From assembly GCF_015711645.1 (NCBI RefSeq), contig NZ_JABTEX010000004.1, forward strand, positions 682,001-746,000: DNA of 64,000 nt, read 5' to 3'. Below are positions 56,259-63,536 of this stretch, in pieces (the stretch's first letter is position 1; the number at the start of each line of letters is the position of its first letter). The position numbers and the translations under genes were made by a program. The DNA is from Planomonospora sp. ID82291. Lineage in GTDB: Bacteria > Actinomycetota > Actinomycetes > Streptosporangiales > Streptosporangiaceae. Under the pieces are notes generated by a model. The model saw nothing but the letters and a program-made list of their open reading frames with translations, ran no database searches and was not told the origin of the DNA.

Positions 56259-56280
56259 TTTCTAACAAATGTTTGGTGGA
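56259..56280. promoter_or_regulatory. KstR2-like box between SDR and echA20
   Basis: Contains CTAACAAATGTTTGGT, fitting AnCAA-N4-TTGnT. It shares 20 of 22 bases with 63506-63527. The known mycobacterial KstR2 site is AnCAAGnnCTTGnT. Confidence 0.7.
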
Positions 56281-56290
56281 AAGGCAGCCC

Positions 56291-57043
56291 ATGGGAATCT
56301 CCACCAGGGAGCACGGCGACGGCGTGCGTGAGATCGTCGTGGACGTCCCCCCGGTCAACGCCCTGCCGGTGCGCGGCTGGTTCGAGCTGGCGGAGGCGGT
56401 GCGGGAGGCCGGGCGCGACACCGCGAGCCGCGTCGTGGTGCTCCGCGCGGAGGGGCGGGGCTTCAACGCCGGGGTGGACATCAAGGAGCTGCAGGCCGCC
56501 CCCGGGTTCGAGGCGCTGGTGGGCGCCAACCGCGGCTGCCGCGCGGCGTTCGCCGCCGTCTACGGGTGCGAGGTGCCGGTCATCGCGGCCGTGCACGGGT
56601 TCTGCCTGGGCGGCGGCGTCGGCCTGGCGGGGAACGCCGACATCGTGGTCGCCGCCGAGGACGCCTACTTCGGCCTGCCCGAGGTGGAGCGGGGCGCGCT
56701 CGGCGCCGCCACCCACCTGGCCCGCCTCGTGCCCCAGCACCTGATGCGCGCGATGGTCTACACCTGCCGGAACGTCACGGCGGCCGAACTGCACGCCTTC
56801 GGCTCGGTGCTGGAGCTCGCGCCCGCCGACCGGCTCCGCGAGACCGCCTTCGCGGTCGCCGCGCAGATCGCCGCCAAGGACCCCTACGTGATCCGCCGGG
56901 CCAAGGAGTCGCTGAACGGCATCGACCCGGTGGACGTCGACCGCGGCTACCGCTTCGAGCAGGGCTTCACCTTCGAGCTCACCCTGATGGGCGCCGGTGA
57001 CCGGCACCGCGACGCCTTCGTCGCCGAGGGGGCGCAGGGGTGA
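56291..57043 (+). CDS. echA20: Ring-opening COCHEA-CoA pathway hydrolase/crotonase
   Basis: 250 residues, crotonase fold. R-A-E-G-R-G-F-N-A-G-V-D-I-K-E oxyanion segment, N-R-G-C-R-A-A-F, G-F-C-L-G-G-G-V-G-L, F-G-L-P-E-V-E-R-G-A-L-G-A-A-T-H-L-x-R-L-V-P-Q-H-L-M-R. These match mycobacterial EchA20, which hydrolyses a ring of the HIEC-CoA intermediate in ring C/D breakdown. The downstream ipdA-ipdB-ipdC order supports this. Stop overlaps the ipdA GTG. Confidence 0.9.
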   Translation: MGISTREHGDGVREIVVDVPPVNALPVRGWFELAEAVREAGRDTASRVVVLRAEGRGFNAGVDIKELQAAPGFEALVGANRGCRAAFAAVYGCEVPVIAAVHGFCLGGGVGLAGNADIVVAAEDAYFGLPEVERGALGAATHLARLVPQHLMRAMVYTCRNVTAAELHAFGSVLELAPADRLRETAFAVAAQIAAKDPYVIRRAKESLNGIDPVDVDRGYRFEQGFTFELTLMGAGDRHRDAFVAEGAQG

Positions 57044-57159
57044 CGGGCAAGGCGTCGGGCAAGGCGTCGGTCGGGGTGACGGGCGGGGTGACGGGCAAGG
57101 CGTCGGTCGGGGTGACGGGCGGGGTGACGGGCAAGGCGTCGGTCGGGGCGTCGGGCAAG
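57040..57159 (+). repeat. 36-bp tandem repeat at the ipdA start
   Basis: Two 36-bp units (57088-57123, 57124-57159) after a 48-bp variant unit. Each repeats the GGGGTGACGGGC sequence that also forms the echA20 stop/ipdA start. Confidence 0.9.
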
Positions 57160-58140
57160 GTGATGACGGCCGAGGAGGTCGCCGCCTCGCTGGAGAGCGG
57201 CATGACGGTCGGGATCGGCGGCTGGGGCTCGCGGCGCAAGCCGATGGCGCTGGTCCGGGCGATCCTCCGGTCCCCCCTGGAGGATCTGACGATCGTGTCG
57301 TGCGGCGGGCCCGACGTGGGCCTGCTCTGCGCCGCGGGCAAGGTCCGCCGGGTGGTCGCCCCCTTCGTGACGCTCGACTCGGTCCCCCTGGAACCGCACT
57401 TCCGGGCCGCCCGGCAGAACGGGACGGTCGAGCTCACCGAGTACGACGAGGGCATGTTCATGTTCGGCCTGCTCGCCGCCGCGCACCGGCTGCCGTTCCT
57501 GCCGACCCGGGCCGGGCTCGGCTCGGACGTCATGCGGATCAACCCGGAGCTGCGCACGGTCCGCTCGCCGTACGGTCCCGCGGGCGTGTGGTACGGCGCC
57601 GCCGGGCGGGGCCCGGAGGGCGGCCCGGGAAGGGACGCGGGAGGAGACGGGGACGGGGATGGGGACGGGGATGGGGACGGGGCGGAGGACGCGCGAGGGG
57701 AGGGCGAGGAACTGGTCGCGGTGCCGGCGCTGACGCTGGACGCGGCGCTGGTGCACCTGGAGCGGGCCGACGCCCGCGGCAACGGCCGGTACCTCGGGCC
57801 CGACCCCTACCTGGACGACCTGTTCGCCAAGGCCGCCGCCCGCACCTACCTGAGCTGCGAGCGGCTGGTGGATCCGGGCGGGCTGGACGGCCCGCCGCAG
57901 ACGCTGCTGGTCAGCCGGATGCACGTCACCGGCGTGGTGGAGGCCCCGGGCGGCGCGCACTTCACCGCGCACTCCACCGAGGGCGGGGAGCACGGCCGCG
58001 ACGAGGCCTTCCAGCGGCACTACGCGGACTCGGCCGCCGATCCGGAGGCGTGGGCGGTCTTCGCCGACCGGTTCCTGTCCGGCGACGAGACCGCCTACCG
58101 GGACGCGGTACGGCGCTGGCACGAGGAGCGGGTCCGATGA
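57040..58140 (+). CDS. ipdA: CoA-transferase-fold COCHEA-CoA hydrolase, alpha subunit
   Basis: 366 residues from the overlapping GTG; an ATG at 57163 gives a family-length start. The core begins G-M-T-V-G-I-G-G-W-G-S-R-R-K-P-M-A-L-V-R-A-I-L-R-S as in mycobacterial IpdA, and contains Y-G-P-A-style loops, V-E-A-P-G-G-A-H-F-T and G-R-D-E-x-F-Q-R-H-Y. IpdAB opens the last ring. Two low-complexity stretches are odd: Gly-Val-Thr-Gly-Lys-Ala-Ser repeats at the N-terminus, and a (Gly-Asp)n insert near residue 205 (57648-57685). Confidence 0.88.
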   Translation: MTGKASGKASVGVTGGVTGKASVGVTGGVTGKASVGASGKVMTAEEVAASLESGMTVGIGGWGSRRKPMALVRAILRSPLEDLTIVSCGGPDVGLLCAAGKVRRVVAPFVTLDSVPLEPHFRAARQNGTVELTEYDEGMFMFGLLAAAHRLPFLPTRAGLGSDVMRINPELRTVRSPYGPAGVWYGAAGRGPEGGPGRDAGGDGDGDGDGDGDGAEDARGEGEELVAVPALTLDAALVHLERADARGNGRYLGPDPYLDDLFAKAAARTYLSCERLVDPGGLDGPPQTLLVSRMHVTGVVEAPGGAHFTAHSTEGGEHGRDEAFQRHYADSAADPEAWAVFADRFLSGDETAYRDAVRRWHEERVR

Positions 58141-58234
58141 GCGCGACCGGTACGGCGGGCGCGGCCCGCGGCGCGGCGACGGCCCGCACGGGTCCCCGGA
58201 GCCGAGCCGGGACCGGGACGAAGGGGGTGGCTCG

Positions 58235-58987
58235 ATGAGCGCGACCCGGGCGGAGGTCTGCGTGACGGCGTGCGCCGAGGCCTGGCGCGGCGACGGCGAG
58301 ATCCTGGCGGCGGCGATGGGCACCTGCTCGATCCTGGGAGCCCGGCTGGCCCGGCTCACCTTCGAACCCGGCCTGCTGACCACCGACGGCGGCGCGCTGC
58401 TCACCGCCGAGCCGGTGCCGATCGGCGCGCCCGCGGGCCCGGTGGAGGGCTGGCTGCCGTTCCGCGACCACCTGTGGCTGGTGCAGAACGGGCGGCGGCA
58501 CGTGATGATGGGCGCCTCCCAGATCGACCGGTACGGCAACACCAACATCTCGGCGATCGGCGACCGGGCCCGGCCCACCTCGCAGCTGCTCGGTGTGCGC
58601 GGCGCCCCCGGCAACACGATCTGCAACCCGACCAGTTACTGGATCCCCCGCCACTCCACCCGGGTGTTCGTGCCGAAGGCGGACGTGGTCAGCGGGATCG
58701 GCTCCGACCGGGCGGCGGGGCTGGGCGCGCACACCTCCCGCTTCCACGACCTGCGCCGGGTCGTGACCGACCTGGGGGTGTTCGACTTCGGTGCGCCGGA
58801 CGGGGCGATGCGGCTGGTCTCGGTCCATCCCGGGGTGCAGGTCGGGCAGGTCGTCGCCGCCACCGGATTCGACCTGGCGATCGACGGCGACGTGCCGCGG
58901 ACCCGGTGGCCGTCGGATGAGGAGCTGCGGCTGATCCGCGAGGTGCTCGACCCGCGGGGCCTGCGGGACCGGGAGGTCCGGACGTGA
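58235..58987 (+). CDS. ipdB: CoA-transferase-fold COCHEA-CoA hydrolase, beta subunit
   Basis: 250 residues. V-M-M-G-A-S-Q-I-D-R-Y-G-N-T-N-I-S-A-I-G and H-S-T-R-V-F-V-P-K-A-D-V-V-S-G-I-G match IpdB. The same ATGAGCGCGACC occurs 98 bp earlier at 58137, overlapping the ipdA stop, where it opens a 33-codon frame ending on this start. It looks as if the junction was duplicated and the downstream copy became the real start (GGGGGTGGCTCG precedes it). Confidence 0.9.
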   Translation: MSATRAEVCVTACAEAWRGDGEILAAAMGTCSILGARLARLTFEPGLLTTDGGALLTAEPVPIGAPAGPVEGWLPFRDHLWLVQNGRRHVMMGASQIDRYGNTNISAIGDRARPTSQLLGVRGAPGNTICNPTSYWIPRHSTRVFVPKADVVSGIGSDRAAGLGAHTSRFHDLRRVVTDLGVFDFGAPDGAMRLVSVHPGVQVGQVVAATGFDLAIDGDVPRTRWPSDEELRLIREVLDPRGLRDREVRT

Positions 58988-59020
58988 CGCCCCGGCGCCC
59001 GCGGATCCCGCCGGTCCGGA

Positions 59021-59068
59021 TGCCGGTCCGGGTGCCGGTCCGGGTGCCGGTCCGGGCGCCGGTCCGGG
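59021..59068 (+). repeat. 12-bp tandem repeat between ipdB and ipdC
   Basis: Four copies of YGCCGGTCCGGG in the 139-bp gap. No separate promoter is evident, so ipdC is probably in the operon. Confidence 0.9.
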
Positions 59069-59126
59069 CGCCGGGAGGGGTGGCGCCCCGGAAGCGTCGG
59101 AGCGCGGGGGAGCGGGAGGCCGGAAC

Positions 59127-60185
59127 ATGATCGACCAGGTGCTGGACACGCCGCTCACCCGCCTGGTCGGCGTCCGCCACCCGGTCGTGCAGACCGGCAT
59201 GGGCTGGGTGGCGGGACCGCGGCTGGTCTCCGCGACGGCGAACGCGGGCGGGCTCGGCATCCTCGCCTCGGCCACCATGACCCTCGACCGGCTCGCCGCC
59301 GCCATCGAGGAGGTCCGCTCGCGCACCGACGCGCCCTTCGGGGTGAACCTGCGCGCCGACGCCTCCGACGCGGGCGACCGCGTCGACCTGCTGATCAGGC
59401 ACCGGGTGCGGGTCGCCTCCTTCGCGCTGGCCCCCCGCCCGGAGCTGATCGCCCGGCTGAAGGACGCCGGCGTCGTGGTGATCCCGTCCGTCGGGGCGCG
59501 CCGCCACGCGGAGAAGGTCGCCGCTTGGGGGGCCGACGCGGTGCTCGTCCAGGGCGGCGAGGGCGGCGGCCACACCGGGCCGGTCGCCACCACGCTGCTG
59601 CTGCCGCAGATCGTCGACGCCGTCGGCATCCCGGTGATCGCCGCCGGAGGCTTCTTCGACGGCCGGGGCCTGGCCGCCGCGCTGGCGTACGGCGCGGCGG
59701 GCGTGGCCATGGGCACCCGGTTCCTGCTCACCTCCGACAGCCCGGTCCCCGACGCCGTCAAACGGCTCTACCTGGCCGCGTCGGAGACCGTGGTCACCCG
59801 CCAGGTGGACGGCCTGCCGCACCGGGTGCTGCGCACGCCGCTGGTGGACGGGCTGGAGGACGCGGGCCGGCTGACCGGCCTGCTCCGCGCGGTGCGCAAC
59901 GCCGCCCGCTTCCGGAAGGTCTCCGGCATGTCCTGGGCGGCGATGGTCCGCGACGGCCTGGCCATGAAACGCGGCAGGGAGCTGACCTGGTCCCAGGTGC
60001 TGATGGCGGCCAACACCCCCATGCTGCTCAGGGCGGCCATGGTCGACGGCCGCCCCGACCTCGGCGTGCTGGCCTCCGGCCAGGTGGTGGCGCTCATCGA
60101 CGACCTGCCCTCCTGCGAGGAGCTGATCGACGCCGTCGTCACCCGGGCCGCCGACACCCTGCGCGGCCTGTCCCGCCTCGGCTGA
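59127..60185 (+). CDS. ipdC: Nitronate monooxygenase-like oxidoreductase
   Basis: 352 residues, FMN TIM barrel of the 2-nitropropane dioxygenase type. V-V-Q-T-G-M-G-W-V-A-G, G-G-L-G-I-L-A-S-A-T-M, Q-G-G-E-G-G-G-H-T-G (phosphate and catalytic His region), A-A-G-G-F-F-D-G-R-G-L and G-T-R-F-L-L-T. In mycobacteria IpdC introduces a ring C double bond in the HIP pathway. Follows ipdAB as in other actinobacteria. GGGAGGCC precedes the ATG. Confidence 0.9.
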   Translation: MIDQVLDTPLTRLVGVRHPVVQTGMGWVAGPRLVSATANAGGLGILASATMTLDRLAAAIEEVRSRTDAPFGVNLRADASDAGDRVDLLIRHRVRVASFALAPRPELIARLKDAGVVVIPSVGARRHAEKVAAWGADAVLVQGGEGGGHTGPVATTLLLPQIVDAVGIPVIAAGGFFDGRGLAAALAYGAAGVAMGTRFLLTSDSPVPDAVKRLYLAASETVVTRQVDGLPHRVLRTPLVDGLEDAGRLTGLLRAVRNAARFRKVSGMSWAAMVRDGLAMKRGRELTWSQVLMAANTPMLLRAAMVDGRPDLGVLASGQVVALIDDLPSCEELIDAVVTRAADTLRGLSRLG

Positions 60186-60230
60186 CCCGCAACGCCGTGC
60201 GTCGTCGCGCAACGCCGTGCCACGCCGCCC

Positions 60231-60292
60231 GTCCGGTGCCCGTCCGGTGCCCGTCCGGTGCCGGTCCGGTGCCGGTCCGGTGCCCGTCCGGC
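60231..60292. repeat. 11-bp tandem repeat in the ipdC-ACAD convergent gap
   Basis: Six copies of GTCCGGTGCCS in the 118-bp convergent gap; no terminator hairpin with a T-run is present. Confidence 0.85.
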
Positions 60293-60303
60293 GGCGGTGA
60301 CGG

Positions 60304-61359
60304 TCAGGATTCCGCCAGGCAGGACATCACGCGGGCGCGGTGGTCGGCGGGGGAGCCCCAGGCGGTGCGCAGGGCGCGGGCCCGGCGGATCCAGAGGCCG
60401 AGGTCGTACTCGTCGGTGTAGGCGATCGCGCCGTGCACCTGCAGGGCGGTGCGGGCCGCCGCGTAGGCGGCCTCCGAGGCCGCCGCCTTCGCGGCCGACA
60501 CGTCGCGCGGGAGGTCCGGCGAGCCGTACGCCAGCGCCGCGCCGTGCACCAGCGGCCGGGCGTACTCCAGGGCCACCAGGACGTCGGCCAGGCGGTGCTT
60601 GACCGCCTGGAAGGAGCCGATCGGCCGCCCGAACTGGTGCCGGGCCGCGGCGTACGCCACGGTGGCCTCCAGCAGGCGGCGGCCCAGCCCGACGAGCTGG
60701 GCGGCGCAGGCGAGCGCGCCCACGTCGCCGGCGGCCCGCGCCGCCGCGCGCACCGCCGGACCGCGGGCCAGGACGGTTCCCACTCGGACCGGGAAGAGCC
60801 GCCGTCCCGGGTCCAGCGAGGACCGCGCCGCTCCGGGGACGGTCTCGCACAGCCGGTCGCCGTCCACCAGCCAGACCGCGTCGGCGAGGTCGGCGTCCAG
60901 CGCGTACGGCACGGCCGGGGGCAGGACCAGGGAGACGGCGGCCGTGCCCTCGGCGATGCGCGGCAGCCACTCCGCGGCGAGCCCGCCTGCTCCGGCCGCT
61001 CCGGCCGTCCCGGATTCATCGCCGGCCCGCCCGGCCCCGCCGGACCCGGAGAACCCACCGAGCCGGGTGAGCAGCTCGGCGGCGGCGGCGGTCTCGGCCA
61101 GCGGGCCCGGTACGGCGTGCCGCCCCAGCTCGTGGAAGGCGGTCACCAGCTCCACCGGGAGCGGCCCTGCCCCGCCCGCGGCCTCCGGCACCGCCGGTGC
61201 GAAGACCCCGGCTCCGGCGAGCGCGCGCCACAGGGACCGGACCGGTTCCGGCTCCCCGGCGGCCCGGGAGCGGATCACGCCCGGCGTCCCGGCCCCGTCC
61301 AGCAGCCTGTGCAGGGTCTCACCGAACAACCGCTGCTCGGCGTCGAGGATGAACTTCAC
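60304..61359 (-). CDS. Short acyl-CoA dehydrogenase subunit (FadE31-33 type)
   Basis: 351 residues. C-terminal ACAD features A-A-A-R-H-Q-F-G-R-P-I-G-S-F-Q-A-V-K-H-R-L-A-D and A-L-Q-V-H-G-A-I-A-Y-T. The N-terminal half is short and divergent, with an Ala/Gly insert near 105-125, as in the non-catalytic partner subunits of alpha2beta2 steroid ACADs. Downstream of fadE30 on the same strand, so probably acts on a HIP-CoA intermediate, with FadE30 or with a partner outside the window. Confidence 0.8.
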   Translation of the reverse strand: MKFILDAEQRLFGETLHRLLDGAGTPGVIRSRAAGEPEPVRSLWRALAGAGVFAPAVPEAAGGAGPLPVELVTAFHELGRHAVPGPLAETAAAAELLTRLGGFSGSGGAGRAGDESGTAGAAGAGGLAAEWLPRIAEGTAAVSLVLPPAVPYALDADLADAVWLVDGDRLCETVPGAARSSLDPGRRLFPVRVGTVLARGPAVRAAARAAGDVGALACAAQLVGLGRRLLEATVAYAAARHQFGRPIGSFQAVKHRLADVLVALEYARPLVHGAALAYGSPDLPRDVSAAKAAASEAAYAAARTALQVHGAIAYTDEYDLGLWIRRARALRTAWGSPADHRARVMSCLAES

Positions 61360-61459
61360 CGTCGTCTCCCGGTCCTGTCGCGTCCGCCGCCCGCCCGGGC
61401 CGTCCTCCGGCCCCGGGTCGTTCCCCGGTCTCCGGCGCGCCGCCGCGCTCCGGCCGTCC

Positions 61460-62593
61460 TCACCGGTCCGCCCGGGGCAGGCCGAGCACGCGCTCGGCGA
61501 TGACGTCGCGCTGGATCTCGTTGGTCCCGGCGTAGATCGGCCCGGCCAGGGAGAAGACGTAGCCCTCCAGCCACTCGCCCGCCAGTTCGCCGTCCGGGCC
61601 CAGCAGGTCGAGCGCGGTCTCGTGCAGGGCCAGGTCCAGCTCCGACCAGAAGACCTTGTTGAGGCTGGATCCGGCCCCCGCGCCGGCGCCGTCGGCGCGG
61701 GAGATCGTCTCGAAGCCCTTCAGCCGGTAGGCGCGGGCCCTGATCCAGGCGTCGGCCACCCGGTCGCGCAGCGCGGTGTCGGCGGGGTCGGCGCGCTCGC
61801 GCCAGAGCGCGACCAGCCGGTCGGCGGCGGCCGTGAACCGGCCGGGGCTGCGCAGGGTGAGCCCGCGCTCGTCGCCGGTGGTGGCCATCGCCACCCGCCA
61901 GCCCTCGCCCGGCGCGCCGATCACGTCGGCGTCGGGCACGAACACGTCGTCGAAGAAGAGCTCGGCGAAGGCGGGCTTGCCGTCCAGGCGGCCGATCGGG
62001 CGGCGGGTGAGTCCCTCGGCGTCCAGGGAGAACATCAGGTAGGTCAGGCCCCGGTGCCGCCCGGCCCGCGGATCGGAGCGGAACGGGCCGAACCCCCGGT
62101 CGGCGAAGGCCGCGCGCGAGCTCCACGTCTTCTGGCCGTTCAGCCGCCAGCCGCCGTCCACCCGGGTCGCGGTGGCGCGCAGCGAGGCCAGGTCGCTGCC
62201 CGCCTCCGGCTCGGACCAGGCCTGGGCCCAGACGACCGCGCCGGAGGCCATCGGCGGCAGGATCCGTTCCCGCTGCTCGGGGGTGCCGTGCGCGAAGAGC
62301 GTCGGGGCGAGCAGGTTGACGCCGTTCTGACCGACCCGGCCGGGCGCCCCGGCGGCGTGGTACTCCTCCTCGAAGACCAGCCACTCCAGCGGGCTCGCGT
62401 CCCGCCCGCCGTACCGGGCGGGCCAGGAGACGACCGACAGGCGCGCGTCGTACAGCTCGCGCTCCCAGGCGCGGTGGGCGGCGAAGCCCTCCGCGGTCTC
62501 CAGCGAGGGCAGGGGGACGGCGGGCACGTGGGCGCGGAGCCAGTCGCGCACCTCGGCGCGGAACGGCTCCGCGGACGAGAGGTCAAGATCCAT
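61460..62593 (-). CDS. fadE30: Acyl-CoA dehydrogenase for HIP-CoA
   Basis: 377 residues. W-P-A-R-Y-G-G-R-D-A-S-P-L-E-W-L-V-F-E-E-E-Y, Q-A-W-S-E-P-E-A-G-S-D-L-A-S-L-R, G-Q-K-T-W-S-S, and G-P-I-Y-A-G-T-N-E-I-Q-R-D-V-I-A-E-R-V-L-G-L-P. Resembles FadE30, the dehydrogenase that starts degradation of the HIP-CoA propionyl chain. Its start overlaps the enoyl-CoA hydratase gene by 11 bp; the order ech-fadE30-ACAD, divergent from ipdF, matches the mycobacterial HIP cluster. Confidence 0.85.
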   Translation of the reverse strand: MDLDLSSAEPFRAEVRDWLRAHVPAVPLPSLETAEGFAAHRAWERELYDARLSVVSWPARYGGRDASPLEWLVFEEEYHAAGAPGRVGQNGVNLLAPTLFAHGTPEQRERILPPMASGAVVWAQAWSEPEAGSDLASLRATATRVDGGWRLNGQKTWSSRAAFADRGFGPFRSDPRAGRHRGLTYLMFSLDAEGLTRRPIGRLDGKPAFAELFFDDVFVPDADVIGAPGEGWRVAMATTGDERGLTLRSPGRFTAAADRLVALWRERADPADTALRDRVADAWIRARAYRLKGFETISRADGAGAGAGSSLNKVFWSELDLALHETALDLLGPDGELAGEWLEGYVFSLAGPIYAGTNEIQRDVIAERVLGLPRADR

Positions 62594-63488
62594 CGGTGGC
62601 GGCCTCCGTGCTCCCCGAGCCGGATCCGCCGTCGTCCTCCGCGCCTCCGGGGGCGGCTCCGGCGGCGGCCTTCATGCTCCGGGGGTCCATGCCGGCCAGG
62701 GCGTCGGCCGAGGTCTCGGCGTTGTGCGCGTGGGCGAGGTGGTGCAGGCCGAAGACCGCGTCCATCCCGGCGTGCATGCCCTGGGCGTCCTCCGCCTGGT
62801 TGACGGCCTTCTTGGTGAGCGCGAGACCGAGCCGCGGCATCGCCGCGATCCGCTCGGCCAGGGCGAACGTCTGCGCCCGGAGCTCCTCGCGGGGCACGAC
62901 CCGGTTGACCGCGCCCACCTCGTACGCGCGCCGGGCGCTCATCCGGTCGCCGGTGTAGAGGAGCTCCCTGGCGATCCGCGGCGGCATCATCCAGGGGTGG
63001 GCGAAGTACTCCACGCCGGGGACGCCCATGCGGACCACGGGGTCGGCGAAGAACGCGTCGTCGGAGGCGACGATCAGGTCGCAGACCCAGGCGAGCATGA
63101 GCCCGCCCGCGACGCACGCGCCCTGCACCATGGCGATCATCGGTTTGGGGAGCTCCCGCCAGCGGCGGCACATGCCGAGGTAGACCTCGGACTCGCGGGC
63201 GAAGCGGCTCTCGGCGCCCTGTTTGCCGACGTGGTCCCACCACAGGCCGGCCCGGCGCTCGAAGGAGACGTGCGCGTCGCGGCCGGGGGTGCCGATGTCG
63301 TGCCCGGCGGAGAAGTGGGGGCCCTCCCCGGCCAGCACGACCACCTTGACCCCGTCGTCGGCGGCGGCCCGGTAGAAGGCCTCGTCGAGGGCGTAGGTCA
63401 TCGCGGAGTTCTGCGCGTTGCGGTACTCCGGGCGGTTCATGGTGACCACCGCCACGGGCCCGCGCCGCTCGTAGCGGACCACGGTCAT
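62583..63488 (-). CDS. Enoyl-CoA hydratase/isomerase family protein
   Basis: 301 residues. N-R-P-E-Y-R-N-A-Q-N start, G-E-G-P-H-F-S-A-G-H-D-I oxyanion strand, M-V-Q-G-A-C-V-A-G-G-L-M-L-A-W, Asp/Val-rich R-M-G-V-P-G-V-E-Y-F-A-H-P. First gene of the fadE30 unit, so probably hydrates the FadE30 product. The C-terminus has a 30-residue Gly/Ala/Ser tail. ATG 63488 has GAGGG upstream; one at 63503 lies in the operator. Confidence 0.83.
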   Translation of the reverse strand: MTVVRYERRGPVAVVTMNRPEYRNAQNSAMTYALDEAFYRAAADDGVKVVVLAGEGPHFSAGHDIGTPGRDAHVSFERRAGLWWDHVGKQGAESRFARESEVYLGMCRRWRELPKPMIAMVQGACVAGGLMLAWVCDLIVASDDAFFADPVVRMGVPGVEYFAHPWMMPPRIARELLYTGDRMSARRAYEVGAVNRVVPREELRAQTFALAERIAAMPRLGLALTKKAVNQAEDAQGMHAGMDAVFGLHHLAHAHNAETSADALAGMDPRSMKAAAGAAPGGAEDDGGSGSGSTEAATDGS

Positions 63489-63505
63489 CGGGGACCCTCG
63501 CATTC

Positions 63506-63527
63506 TTTCTAACAACTGTTTGGTAGA
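63506..63527. promoter_or_regulatory. KstR2-like box between ech and ipdF
   Basis: Contains CTAACAACTGTTTGGT (AnCAA-N4-TTGnT) and fills the 48-bp divergent gap. A TAGAGT -10 candidate (63524-63529) for ipdF overlaps its right edge and would give a nearly leaderless mRNA. Confidence 0.72.
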
Positions 63528-63536
63528 GTAAATCAT

